This document shows, one piece after another, positions 53,989 to 62,573 of a stretch of DNA of 64,000 bases. Position numbers and translations under genes: made by a program. Position 1 is the stretch's first letter. Each line of letters begins with the position of its first letter. The stretch comes from an uncultured Pelagibacteraceae bacterium (lineage in GTDB: Bacteria; Pseudomonadota; Alphaproteobacteria; Pelagibacterales; Pelagibacteraceae). The DNA lies in NCBI GenBank assembly GCA_902539165.1, contig CACBHY010000001.1:1-64000 (forward strand), in the 5' to 3' direction. The notes under the pieces are model-generated. The model saw only the letters and a program-made list of their open reading frames with translations. It was not told where the DNA came from and made no database searches.

Positions 53989-55239
53989 TTAATCTAAGCT
54001 ATAAATTGTAACTGATTTTTCTTTATCAACTTCGTTAGCACTTATAAACAAGTTCCGTTGTGGAATAGCAACCAAACCTTCTGGCCCAATACCCGTTGGT
54101 AAAATAGCAACTAATTCTGGGTTTTTTAAATCGTTTGCTTTATAGACGCCGATAGCATTTGCTCTTTCAGCACCAACAAAGATATAACGTGTATCACCGT
54201 ATATTGCTACTTCAACTGACTCTGGTTCTACACCTTTTTTCTCTGCACGTTTTTCTGGCCAGTAACCTGCTGAAGCGAGTGCTCTTTCATATGACGAACC
54301 TGACTCGTATACCACCGAACCATTTTTATTAAAGATTGTCCATCCACGGCTACCACCACGCTTTGCTTGACCTGGTGCTTCATGTTTATAGTCACCTTCA
54401 TTTGCAGTTGCAAAATGGTCATTGTCAATCCACTTAACTGCGTCTGGTTCTCTACGAACATTCTCAATGGTATCAACCATCTTTAGTTCACCATCTTTTT
54501 TGTTATCAATACCTACTAATGTTACTAGTCCTGCATCAAACTCTGAAATTACTTTTCCGCTTCGATCAATAACCGCCATCCAGTTATTCTCTTGCATAGT
54601 AACAACTATTTCGCCTAAATTATTGATATCAACAAACTCAGGCTCTGGATCGTTAGGAGCAATAGTTGAAAAACCAACTAGGTCCGCTTTAGTAACACTG
54701 TTATCTGCTAAATTAACAATTGCCACAAAACCCCCTGGAAGTTGTGGAATTTTTTCATCATTGATGTCTTCGTTACGCTCATTTTCAATAGCTACTGCTA
54801 CAAAAGTTCCATCTGGACTAACTGCAACCGAGTCTGGTTGTCCGCCTAATTCCACTTTTGTAACTTCTTTTCCTGAGGCAAGATCAACAACTAATAAGTG
54901 ACCACTTGGTTCTACATAGTTTGGAGAAGTATTAATACCTATAAATGCTTGTCCATTTTTGATTGCAACACTAGTTGGTTCACCACCCAAATCCATTGAG
55001 CCTAATGGTTTCGGATTTGCTGGATCAGTAATATCAATCATGCCTAATGCGTTTGCAGGGCTATCGCTGTATACCAGTTTCATGCCATCTGCTGTTGCGG
55101 CAATTATTTCTGCTGATGTTTCTTCTGCACTAGGGTTATTTGCTGGTGTTCCAAATTTCCCAATTTCTTTAAAGTCTGCATTTACTGTGCTTACAAATGC
55201 GGTTAAAGCCAGAAGGCCTGCTAAGATGGTTTTCGTCAT
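53989..55239 (-). CDS. secreted beta-propeller protein (choice-of-anchor I-like / alkaline phosphatase-annotated family)
   Basis: The 416-residue protein starts with a signal peptide (TKTILAGLLALTAFVSTVNA) after an AAGGA ribosome site; a longer frame back to 55359 would add 40 residues that spoil it. The mature part has propeller repeats: MKLVYSDSPANALGMIDITD near residue 53, GEPTSVAIKNGQAFIGI, GQPDSVAVSPDGTFVAVAIE near residue 133, EPDAVKWIDNDHFATANEGD near residue 270, VEPESVEVAIYGDTRYIFVG near residue 335, and GIGPEGLVAIPQRNLFISAN near the end. The family is often labelled alkaline phosphatase-like, but I see no phosphatase site. A Pho-box-like element lies upstream. The gene is richer in GC than its neighbours and bracketed by tRNA-Gly copies. 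Confidence 0.85.
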   Translation of the reverse strand: MTKTILAGLLALTAFVSTVNADFKEIGKFGTPANNPSAEETSAEIIAATADGMKLVYSDSPANALGMIDITDPANPKPLGSMDLGGEPTSVAIKNGQAFIGINTSPNYVEPSGHLLVVDLASGKEVTKVELGGQPDSVAVSPDGTFVAVAIENERNEDINDEKIPQLPGGFVAIVNLADNSVTKADLVGFSTIAPNDPEPEFVDINNLGEIVVTMQENNWMAVIDRSGKVISEFDAGLVTLVGIDNKKDGELKMVDTIENVRREPDAVKWIDNDHFATANEGDYKHEAPGQAKRGGSRGWTIFNKNGSVVYESGSSYERALASAGYWPEKRAEKKGVEPESVEVAIYGDTRYIFVGAERANAIGVYKANDLKNPELVAILPTGIGPEGLVAIPQRNLFISANEVDKEKSVTIYSLD

Positions 55240-55297
55240 TATAATTTCCTTTTTGTAAATTTTTTTAGAAAAATTATCAAAATAAGATGAAAAATTT

Positions 55298-55315
55298 GTA
55301 ACAATTTCATTACAA
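55298..55315 (-). promoter_or_regulatory. Pho-box-like PhoB binding site
   Basis: On the minus strand TTGTAAT-GAAA-TTGTTAC, two 7-bp direct repeats with a 4-bp AT-rich spacer, closely follows the Pho box layout CTGTCAT-NNNN-CTGTCAC. It ends 58 bp before the start codon of the beta-propeller gene, a proper place for overlapping the -35 region of its promoter. The match is seen; PhoB control is inference. Confidence 0.65.
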
Positions 55316-55359
55316 TTATATTTTGTGCCACTCACCACACTTTTTCTTTTCTGTGTCAA

Positions 55360-55384
55360 AGTGTGACATGAGTTTGTCGAAATT
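55360..55384 (+). repeat. 25-bp direct repeat, right copy
   Basis: Partner of the repeat at 53899-53923, same orientation, differing at 3 of 25 positions. It lies between the Pho box and the tRNA-Gly remnant. The order of the two repeat types is tRNA, 25-mer, gene, 25-mer, tRNA remnant. Confidence 0.7.
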
Positions 55385-55430
55385 AACTAGACGTTGAGAA
55401 AAACTAAGATTACCAAGTATAAAAACAAAG

Positions 55431-55473
55431 GACCTTCTCGCTGGCAACAAGACGCTCTACCACTGAGCTATGC
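55431..55473 (-). pseudogene. degenerate 5' part of tRNA-Gly(GCC)
   Basis: These 43 bases match the D arm and anticodon arm of the intact tRNA-Gly with two changes, one in each side of the anticodon stem, leaving G-T wobbles. The 5' acceptor strand is altered beyond GCA and the T arm and 3' acceptor are absent (the following sequence is unrelated), so it cannot be a functional tRNA. It is best read as the left-over target half after an insertion at the tRNA gene. Confidence 0.85.
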
Positions 55474-55537
55474 ACACCTAAATTATTTTTTAAATTAGAT
55501 GTTTTTTCATTCAATCAATTCAAATTAACAATAGATA

Positions 55538-55546
55538 TGTTATAAT
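55538..55546 (+). promoter_or_regulatory. extended -10 promoter for the Lon-domain gene
   Basis: TGTTATAAT is an extended -10 (TGn plus perfect TATAAT) 10 bp before the ATG at 55557, which would give a nearly leaderless message. No convincing -35 is visible. Confidence 0.5.
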
Positions 55547-55556
55547 TATTTATAAA

Positions 55557-56201
55557 ATGAAAAAAGAAGATCTTCCTGCACAGATACCTGTATTCCCACT
55601 AAGTAATTTTATAATTTTTCCAAAAACGACTGTGCCCTTAAATATTTTTGAACCTCGCTATATCGACATGATTAATGATAGCATGAAGTCGAACAAAACC
55701 ATAGGAATGATACAACCAAAAACCTTAGCGAGTGGAAATAGTAGTCCTGCATTACATGATGTGGGCTGTTTGGGAAAAATAACAAGTTTTAAAGAAACTG
55801 ATGATGGAAGGTATTTAATTGAGTTAAAGGGCATGATAAGATTTGAAAATATTAAGGAATTGACTACTGAAAAAAAATACCGAGTTTTAAATGTTAATTA
55901 TGAAAATTTTATTCAAGATTTAAAAAGTGAAAAAGAAGATATTAAATTTTCTGACCTTGAGTTAATTTTTAAAGATTTAAAATCATTGTTTGAAAAGAGG
56001 GGTTTTGTAATCAATTGGAAGGCATTAGAAAAACAAAGCCTTGACGAAACAATAAATGCGCTAGCCATGGCATCTCCTTTCTCTCTAGAAGAAAAACAAG
56101 TATTATTGGAAGCTAAAAATCTAGATATGAGAAAAAATAAAATAGCTGAAATCTTAAGTACATATACTTATGATATATACGACAACACAACTATCCAATA
56201 A
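55557..56201 (+). CDS. Lon N-terminal-domain protein
   Basis: The 214-residue protein is only the substrate-binding (LON) domain: IPVFPLSNFIIFPKTTVPLNIFE near residue 9, then FEPRYIDMINDSM and GCLGKITSFKETDDGRYLIELKG near residue 70-90. No ATPase or protease domain follows. Stand-alone LON-domain proteins are common in alphaproteobacteria; their role is not established. It lies beside the tRNA-bracketed insertion and converges on the ubiH-like gene. Confidence 0.92.
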   Translation: MKKEDLPAQIPVFPLSNFIIFPKTTVPLNIFEPRYIDMINDSMKSNKTIGMIQPKTLASGNSSPALHDVGCLGKITSFKETDDGRYLIELKGMIRFENIKELTTEKKYRVLNVNYENFIQDLKSEKEDIKFSDLELIFKDLKSLFEKRGFVINWKALEKQSLDETINALAMASPFSLEEKQVLLEAKNLDMRKNKIAEILSTYTYDIYDNTTIQ

Positions 56202-56202
56202 A

Positions 56203-57270
56203 CTAGACTAAAGTTCCCCTATCAGCAATTTTTGTAAAAAATTTATTAATTTTAGGATTTTTATTTAATAGTTGAATAGATTTACTCAACAAACTGCTAT
56301 TTGTTTTTCTCTCAAAATTAAAAAATTCATGGACTAAATCAATACCATTAGAAAATATAAAGTTTTTGTGCTTTAGTTCATTTTCAAACTCATAATTAAC
56401 AGAACTATCAATGCTTAAACCTAAGCTCTGTTTGCTTACAATAATTTCTAGAAGGATTTTAACATCACGGATGGTCATGTTAAAACCCTGGCCAGCAAGA
56501 GGGTGTATTCTATGTAATAGATCACCAAAGGCTAATATATTTTCATGATAGTATGATCTTAAGCTCAAAGATTTGAGCTCAAAAGAGTTAATTTTTTGTA
56601 TTTTTAAAATTTTATATTTTTGATTATACTGTTTAATCAGGTCGATAATATTTTCATTTTTTTTGTTGTAAAAAGAATAAACTACAGAAGTTTCTTTTTT
56701 AGAAATTGGTAAAAAGGCTAGTGGTCCTAATTTAGTAAAAATTTGAACTGCAGTGTCATTTTCAATTTTTTCATGTTTTAAAATTGTTGTGTAAGCGAAA
56801 CTATTATATTTTTTTAATATTTTTTTGCTAAAATACTTTTTTGTAATTGAACTTGTAAAATCAGTATTAATAACAAGATTATAATCGTCAAAAAAATTAT
56901 AATTTTTTAAAAAATGAAACCTTTTAAAATATTTATCTTTAGATAGGCTTTTCTCTAAAACTTCAAAAAGATTTTGATTTCTAATTATAGAAAAAAGCTC
57001 ATTATTATTATTTTCAAAATTAATTAATTTTTCTTCTCTCAAGTTATCTGAAAAAATTTCTATTTTTTTTAATTTCCATGCAATTTTGTCTACATTAATT
57101 ATTGCATCATTAAAAAATTCAATATTACTTTTAGAAATACCAATGGTTCTTGACTTATTTAATAAATTTACTTTTTTTTTTGAATAAAGATCCACATATA
57201 TATTTTGATTAACTAAAGCTTTAGCTAAAGTTAAACTTGATAAGCCAGCGCCTAAAATACAAACTCTCAT
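56203..57270 (-). CDS. UbiH/COQ6-family FAD monooxygenase
   Basis: The 355-residue protein begins MRVCILGAGLSSLTLAKAL, the dinucleotide-binding site, and has NILAFGDLLHRIHPLAGQGF followed by NMTIRD near residue 260, the second FAD motif of ubiquinone hydroxylases. It is shorter and more divergent than E. coli UbiH/UbiF, and the DG motif region is weak. I start at this Met because it places the FAD site at the N-terminus; the frame extends 13 codons upstream. A step in ubiquinone synthesis is likely; which ring position cannot be said. Confidence 0.85.
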   Translation of the reverse strand: MRVCILGAGLSSLTLAKALVNQNIYVDLYSKKKVNLLNKSRTIGISKSNIEFFNDAIINVDKIAWKLKKIEIFSDNLREEKLINFENNNNELFSIIRNQNLFEVLEKSLSKDKYFKRFHFLKNYNFFDDYNLVINTDFTSSITKKYFSKKILKKYNSFAYTTILKHEKIENDTAVQIFTKLGPLAFLPISKKETSVVYSFYNKKNENIIDLIKQYNQKYKILKIQKINSFELKSLSLRSYYHENILAFGDLLHRIHPLAGQGFNMTIRDVKILLEIIVSKQSLGLSIDSSVNYEFENELKHKNFIFSNGIDLVHEFFNFERKTNSSLLSKSIQLLNKNPKINKFFTKIADRGTLV

Positions 57271-57330
57271 ATTATTTTTAATTTTAACAACAAAAATAAG
57301 ATGATACAAAGTGATTAAATTGATTCATAT

Positions 57331-59415
57331 ATGGATATTAAAAAAACAGCAAATTTATTGGTTAATTTTGCTATAAAACGTCTAGCAGAAATTTTTGGTG
57401 TATTTATTTTTGTATTAGGTGCTTTATTGCTGATTGCACTTTTATCCTACTCACCTGAAGACCCTAACTTTATATTTCCTGAAAACACAGAAATTAAAAA
57501 TTTATTAGGTTTTCAAGGTAGTTTTGTTTCAGATTTATTCTTCCAGTCTGTAGGACTAATCTCTTATTTAATATCTTTCACCTTTATTTTAACAGGTATC
57601 AACATAATTAAACTAAAAGAATTTTTTCTAATTATTGAAAATATTTTTTTTACAACAATTTATTGTATATTTGGTACACTTTTTTTTAGCTATTTTTATA
57701 CTAATGCTTTTACACTCTACATTAATGGAAATGGTGGTTTTGTTGGAAATTATTTTAATCAAACATTTCTAAATTCTTTAGTTCAAATTCATGAAACAAC
57801 TTCATTCTATTTTTTAATTTTTTTGACGTTCGTTCTATTTTTACTAAGTATAAATTTTAAGCCAATTAAATTTTATACTTCAATTTTAAAAATTTATAAC
57901 TTCTTTTTTAAAAACAAAGAAAAGAATTATACTGACAAAAGTGAAGTTATCAGTGAATATATTCCACAAGATGAAATAAAAAATCTTATTCAAGAAGATC
58001 TTCCTTTTATAAAAGCAGAAAATGAAAATAAAGAAAAACTAAAATTTAAACTTCCAAGCTTTGATTTATTGAAAATTCCAACTAAAAAAGAAAGAGAGAA
58101 TTCTGATCAAAATGAGTCATATAATTCTGAGTTTCTAGAAAAAATTCTTTTAGATTTTGGTGTAAATGGTAATATTAAAAAAGTGAGTCATGGTCCAGTA
58201 GTGACGCTTAATGAATTTGAACCAGCTGCGGGTGTTAAGGTTTCTAAAATTATAAATTTATCAGATGATATAGCAAGGAATACAAGTTCTGAGTCTGCTA
58301 GAATTGCAACGATACCAGGAAGTAACACCATTGGAATAGAGCTACCAAATAATGCAAGAGAAAATGTTTATTTAAGTGAGATATTAAACAGCTCAGATTT
58401 TAAGAAAAAAGAAATTAAATTACCAATTGCTCTTGGTAAAAGTATATCAGGCAAGCCTATTGTTGGAGATTTATTTTCTATGCCTCACTTACTGATTGCT
58501 GGAACTACAGGGTCAGGAAAATCAGTTTGTATCAATACAATTATTTTATCCCTTCTTTATCGACACACGCCTGATAAATGTAAATTCATTTTAATCGATC
58601 CAAAAATGCTTGAACTTTCAACATATGAGGGAATACCTCATTTATTATGCCCTGTCTTAACAGAGGCAAAAAAAGCTGCATCTGTACTTGGTTGGGTGGT
58701 TAAGGAAATGGAAAGTAGGTACAAGCTAATGACTAAAGAAGGTGTAAGAAATATCGATGGTTATAATGCAAAACATAAACTTCCGATGCCTTATATAGTT
58801 GTGGTAGTGGATGAAATGTCTGACTTGATGTTGGTTGCTGGTAAAGAGATTGAGAATTATATTCAAAAACTCTCTCAAATGGCCAGAGCAGCTGGTATTC
58901 ACATCATCATGGCGACCCAGAGACCAAGTGTGGACGTAATTACAGGTACTATTAAAGCAAACTTTCCGACAAGAATTTCTTTCCAAGTTACATCAAAGAT
59001 AGATAGTCGAACTATTCTTGGTGAGCAGGGTGCAGAGCAATTATTGGGAAAAGGAGATATGCTTTATATGTCCTCTGCAAATCGAATAGTAAGAATTCAT
59101 GCCCCTTTTGTAGCTGATAATGAAATAGAAAAAATTAATAATTTCCTAAGATCTCAAGCGGAACCAGATTATGTTGATGAAATATTAAATTTTGCAGATG
59201 AAAAAGAAATTGGAGATATCCATAATCAGGGTGATAAAGATGAACTCTACCAACAGGCACTCGAAATAATTAGATCTGAAGGTAAAGCATCTACTTCTTT
59301 TTTGCAGAGAAAACTTCAAATAGGATACAACAGAGCAGCAAGAATTATTGATATGATGGAAACAGACGGTATAGTCAGTAAAGCTAATCATGTTGGTAAA
59401 AGAGATGTTCTATGA
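57331..59415 (+). CDS. ftsK: DNA translocase FtsK
   Basis: FtsK moves chromosome DNA to the dif site at division. The 694-residue protein is short for the family: four or five N-terminal membrane helices (to residue about 170), a brief linker, then the motor with ATP site AGTTGSGKSVCINTIILS near residue 390, VVVVDEMSDLMLVAGKE near residue 490 and ATQRPSVDVITGTIKANFPT near residue 530. The C-terminal gamma winged-helix domain (YQQALEIIRSEGKASTSF, GYNRAARIIDMME) that reads KOPS is complete. Its end overlaps lolA by 4 bp. Confidence 0.97.
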   Translation: MDIKKTANLLVNFAIKRLAEIFGVFIFVLGALLLIALLSYSPEDPNFIFPENTEIKNLLGFQGSFVSDLFFQSVGLISYLISFTFILTGINIIKLKEFFLIIENIFFTTIYCIFGTLFFSYFYTNAFTLYINGNGGFVGNYFNQTFLNSLVQIHETTSFYFLIFLTFVLFLLSINFKPIKFYTSILKIYNFFFKNKEKNYTDKSEVISEYIPQDEIKNLIQEDLPFIKAENENKEKLKFKLPSFDLLKIPTKKERENSDQNESYNSEFLEKILLDFGVNGNIKKVSHGPVVTLNEFEPAAGVKVSKIINLSDDIARNTSSESARIATIPGSNTIGIELPNNARENVYLSEILNSSDFKKKEIKLPIALGKSISGKPIVGDLFSMPHLLIAGTTGSGKSVCINTIILSLLYRHTPDKCKFILIDPKMLELSTYEGIPHLLCPVLTEAKKAASVLGWVVKEMESRYKLMTKEGVRNIDGYNAKHKLPMPYIVVVVDEMSDLMLVAGKEIENYIQKLSQMARAAGIHIIMATQRPSVDVITGTIKANFPTRISFQVTSKIDSRTILGEQGAEQLLGKGDMLYMSSANRIVRIHAPFVADNEIEKINNFLRSQAEPDYVDEILNFADEKEIGDIHNQGDKDELYQQALEIIRSEGKASTSFLQRKLQIGYNRAARIIDMMETDGIVSKANHVGKRDVL

Positions 59416-59963
59416 GGCTTAAATATATAGTTATCTTATTTTTTTTTGTTTTAATTGGAAAAAGCGAAGCGACTAACAAAGAAAAAATAATAGAAAATTT
59501 AAAAAATACAAGAAATCTAAATTTTAAATTTGAACAAAATATAAATGGGAAAATTGAAAATGGATATTGTACTATTGAATACCCTAAAAAAATATTTTGT
59601 GAATATCTAAAAAATAATAACAAAATATTAGTATCTAACGGAAAATCTTTAGTTATTAAAACTCTAACAAGTTATTATAGATACCCTCTTGATAAAACTC
59701 CTCTTAATTTAATTTTAGATAAAAATTTCCTTATTGATAAAATTAATATTTTAGAAGAAAGAATTATCGATGGGTCTTTTATTAATTATAAAATTAAACA
59801 AAACGATAGCGAAATTAGTGTTTTTTTTGATAAAGATACTTTTAATTTAGTTGGATGGCAAAATACAGATATATACCAAAATTTTAATATCACTTTTTTA
59901 TCATCAATTCGAAAAAATAGAATAATTTCGAGAGAGATGTTTCAGCTTCCAATTCAAAATTAA
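59412..59963 (+). CDS. lolA: outer membrane lipoprotein carrier LolA
   Basis: The 183-residue protein has a signal peptide (ending IGKSEA) and the LolA-like beta-sheet pattern: NLNFKFEQNINGKIENGYCT near residue 35, IEYPKKIFCEYL and VGWQNTDIYQNFNITFLSS near residue 152. It would ferry lipoproteins across the periplasm. The sequence is divergent, and position directly after ftsK, conserved in alphaproteobacteria, supports the call. It ends tail to tail with the GNAT gene. Confidence 0.88.
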   Translation: MRLKYIVILFFFVLIGKSEATNKEKIIENLKNTRNLNFKFEQNINGKIENGYCTIEYPKKIFCEYLKNNNKILVSNGKSLVIKTLTSYYRYPLDKTPLNLILDKNFLIDKINILEERIIDGSFINYKIKQNDSEISVFFDKDTFNLVGWQNTDIYQNFNITFLSSIRKNRIISREMFQLPIQN

Positions 59964-60463
59964 ATATTTATGATTTCAGTTTTAAATATTTTCATGCCTC
60001 TAGTAATATAATTATTTAAAGCATTCTTGTGATCTAGAGTACAAGTATGAACCCAAACTCTATCAATTTTTTTTTTAAAAGAAATCTTGATAGCTTCTGA
60101 TAATAAAAACGATCCTAGTTTTTTATTATGATACTCCTCCAGAATACCTAAATAAGCAATTTCAAACTCTTTTTTCTCTTGGTGGTGAATTAACTCAAAA
60201 AAACCTACCAAGTCATCTTTGAATTTTAAAACATATGTTTGAACATTTTCATTTGAAACATAACTTATCCATTGCTCCTCATTCCAAATTAACCTATCAA
60301 CCCACTTGTGTTTATTACCAATATTTTTGTAGAAAAATTTATTTAGCTGAAAATTAATCGGATCTAACAACGTCAGAGAATAATCAGGAGAAGGTTTTGT
60401 TCCTTCATTAAGATCCTCAAGAGAATTTATTTCTAAGTAATTTCTTTTTACCTCTTGTATCAC
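59960..60463 (-). CDS. GNAT-family N-acetyltransferase
   Basis: The 167-residue protein has the GNAT acetyl-CoA site: FEIAYLGILEEYHNKKLGSF followed by LLSEAIKISFKK near residue 108-135, then VWVHTCTLDHKNALNNYITR and a final MKIFKTE strand. The substrate is unknown. It overlaps the HIT gene by 4 bp and closes the his-HIT-GNAT run. Confidence 0.9.
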   Translation of the reverse strand: MIQEVKRNYLEINSLEDLNEGTKPSPDYSLTLLDPINFQLNKFFYKNIGNKHKWVDRLIWNEEQWISYVSNENVQTYVLKFKDDLVGFFELIHHQEKKEFEIAYLGILEEYHNKKLGSFLLSEAIKISFKKKIDRVWVHTCTLDHKNALNNYITRGMKIFKTEIINI

Positions 60464-60825
60464 TCAACCATTTTTCCAATTCTTTCACCTCCAAAAAGAT
60501 GGAAATGTAAATGAGGAACCTCTTGACCACCATGATCATTGATGTTAGCTAAAGCTCGATAGCCTTTGCCTACTTCTGTTGAGATGCCTAGCTTTTTTGC
60601 AACAATATTTATACCTTTAAGCAAACCTACCATTTCGTCAGGTGAAGCATTTATACTAAAGTCATCTAAATCAATATATTTTCCTTTAGGGATCACCAAA
60701 GCATGAATTTTTTTTTGTGGATTAATGTCATGGAATGATAAAACAAAATCGTCCTCATAAATTTTTTTACAAGGTATCTCCCCTCTTAAAATTTTAGCAA
60801 AGATATTACTGTCATCGTAGACCAT
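60460..60825 (-). CDS. HIT-family nucleotide hydrolase (HinT-like)
   Basis: The 121-residue protein begins DSNIFAKILRGEIPCKKIYE and ends with the histidine triad QEVPHLHFHLFGGERIG, as in HinT purine-nucleoside phosphoramidases. Length is normal. It lies 3 bp after hisE on the same strand, as in many alphaproteobacteria. Confidence 0.95.
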   Translation of the reverse strand: MVYDDSNIFAKILRGEIPCKKIYEDDFVLSFHDINPQKKIHALVIPKGKYIDLDDFSINASPDEMVGLLKGINIVAKKLGISTEVGKGYRALANINDHGGQEVPHLHFHLFGGERIGKMVE

Positions 60826-60828
60826 TTT

Positions 60829-61101
60829 TTATTTTCTTCTTTTACTTAATTCCTTCATAACTTCTTCAATTTTTATTCCATTTCTTTCAAGATACATAAT
60901 TAGGTGATAAAAAACATCTCCAGCTTCATGAATTTTATTTGTATCTTGTTCTACAGCTTCAATTAACTCATTAATTTCTTCTAAAACTTTTTCTTTTGCT
61001 AAAGATTTATCCTCAAGAAGCTTATTGGTATATGAGCCAGCAATAGGATTACTTTTTCGTTCTCTAGCAAGGGTCACTAGATCTTCTAAAATTTTTAACA
61101 T
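60829..61101 (-). CDS. hisE: phosphoribosyl-ATP pyrophosphatase
   Basis: HisE hydrolyses PR-ATP to PR-AMP in histidine synthesis. From the Met used here the protein has 90 residues: MLKILEDLVTLARERKSNPI, EEINELIEAVEQ near residue 46 and EAGDVFYHLIMYLERNGI near residue 62 with the metal-binding acidic residues. The frame extends 17 codons upstream into hisF, but family alignment and the 1-bp spacing after hisF favour 61101. Confidence 0.95.
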   Translation of the reverse strand: MLKILEDLVTLARERKSNPIAGSYTNKLLEDKSLAKEKVLEEINELIEAVEQDTNKIHEAGDVFYHLIMYLERNGIKIEEVMKELSKRRK

Positions 61102-61102
61102 A

Positions 61103-61855
61103 TTAAATCCTAACAGGTATATCTTTTGAAGCCAAATATTGCTTAGCTTCATTAACTGAATACGTACCGTAGTGAAATATGGATGCTGCTAAAACAGCAC
61201 TTGCACCTGATTTTATTCCATCTACCAAGTGGTCTAGAGTTCCAACTCCTCCAGATGCAATAACTGGTATATTAACAGCAGATGATATTTTTTGCATAAG
61301 TTCAATATCATAACCAGACTGAGTCCCATCTTTGTCCATAGAGGTTACCAATAGCTCCCCCGCTCCACTTTTTTCCATTTTGGAAGCAAACTCTAAAGCA
61401 TTAATACCAGCAGGATTTCTTCCTCCATGAGTAAAAATTTCCCATCCACTATCATTTCTCTTTGCATCTATTGCAACCACAATGCATTGGGAACCAAACT
61501 TCCTAGAACTATCTTCAACTAATTTTGAATTTTGAACTGCAGCAGTGTTGATTGATACTTTATCTGCTCCACAATTTAGTAGTTTATTTATATCTTCAAT
61601 ACTTCTAACTCCACCGCCAACAGTCAATGGCACAAAGCATTTCTTAGAAGTTTTATCTACAACGTCATAAATAGTGTCTCTATTTTCGTTAGAAGCAGTA
61701 ATGTCTAAAAAACAAATTTCATCTGCCCCACCATCTGAATAAATTTTTGCTTGCTCGACAGGGTCTCCTGCATCCTTTAAATCTACAAAGTTAATTCCCT
61801 TCACCACACGACCGTTTTTAACATCCAAACAAGGTATTATTCTCTTTTTAAGCAT
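61103..61855 (-). CDS. hisF: imidazole glycerol phosphate synthase cyclase subunit
   Basis: HisF is the TIM barrel cyclase that uses ammonia from HisH. The 250-residue protein has [19 protein letters not shown] at the start with the catalytic Asp, [15 protein letters not shown] near residue 75, and [19 protein letters not shown] near residue 168 with the second Asp. Normal length. It overlaps the hisA end by 8 bp. Confidence 0.98.
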   Translation of the reverse strand: MLKKRIIPCLDVKNGRVVKGINFVDLKDAGDPVEQAKIYSDGGADEICFLDITASNENRDTIYDVVDKTSKKCFVPLTVGGGVRSIEDINKLLNCGADKVSINTAAVQNSKLVEDSSRKFGSQCIVVAIDAKRNDSGWEIFTHGGRNPAGINALEFASKMEKSGAGELLVTSMDKDGTQSGYDIELMQKISSAVNIPVIASGGVGTLDHLVDGIKSGASAVLAASIFHYGTYSVNEAKQYLASKDIPVRI

Positions 61856-62573
61856 CTATTTCCTTAGCTAGTTCATCTAAATTAATATCTCCATCGTATA
61901 TGGCTTTACCTACTATAATGCCTTCAATATTTTTATTATTTAATTCTTTAGCCTTTTTAATATCATCTATCGAAGAAACCCCGCCGGATATTATAACTGG
62001 GCAGTTAGAAATATCTGCAACTTTAGATGTTTCCTCAAAATTTGGGCCTTGTTTCATTCCATCCTGATTAATGTCTGTATAAATTAATCTACTAACACCA
62101 AAATCATTTACTTCTTTTAAATAATCCAAAGTTAATTTATCAGAATTTTCTTTCCAGCCAGATACTGATAAATATCCATCTTTAGCATCTAAACCTAAAG
62201 CAATTTGATTTGGGAATTTTTCACAAGCTTTTTTCAAAAAGTTTTTGTCCTTTATGGCGGCGCTTCCTAAGATTACTTTTTCAACACCAGTATCCGTATA
62301 TTTTTGAATACTATCAATACTCCTAACGCCACCTCCTACTTCAATTTTTAAGTCAAATTTTTTAACTATTTCTTGGATAATATCTAAATTTACTGTCTCA
62401 CCATTTAAAGCCCCATCTAAATCAACGATATGTAAGTTTTTAAATCCATGATCTTTATATTTTCTAGCTTGTTCCACTGGAGACATTTTGTATTCAGTTT
62501 TTTTATCAAAATCTCCTTTAACTAACCTCACACACTTTTTATCTTTGATATCTATTGCTGGGAATATTTTCAT
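61848..62573 (-). CDS. hisA: phosphoribosylformimino-AICAR ribotide isomerase
   Basis: HisA opens the ribose of ProFAR by an Amadori rearrangement. The 241-residue TIM barrel has [20 protein letters not shown] at the start (catalytic Asp), [15 protein letters not shown] near residue 74 and [18 protein letters not shown] near residue 163. It is directly after hisH with no spacer and overlaps hisF. Confidence 0.98.
   Translation of the reverse strand: MKIFPAIDIKDKKCVRLVKGDFDKKTEYKMSPVEQARKYKDHGFKNLHIVDLDGALNGETVNLDIIQEIVKKFDLKIEVGGGVRSIDSIQKYTDTGVEKVILGSAAIKDKNFLKKACEKFPNQIALGLDAKDGYLSVSGWKENSDKLTLDYLKEVNDFGVSRLIYTDINQDGMKQGPNFEETSKVADISNCPVIISGGVSSIDDIKKAKELNNKNIEGIIVGKAIYDGDINLDELAKEIDA

Noticed and set aside
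54422..55258. Serine-rich frames on the plus strand across the beta-propeller gene
   Set aside because: They are antisense shadows; the minus-strand frame has a signal peptide, a ribosome site and propeller repeats.
53751..55556. Prophage
   Set aside because: Only one cargo gene is present; there is no integrase, structural, lysis or replication gene.
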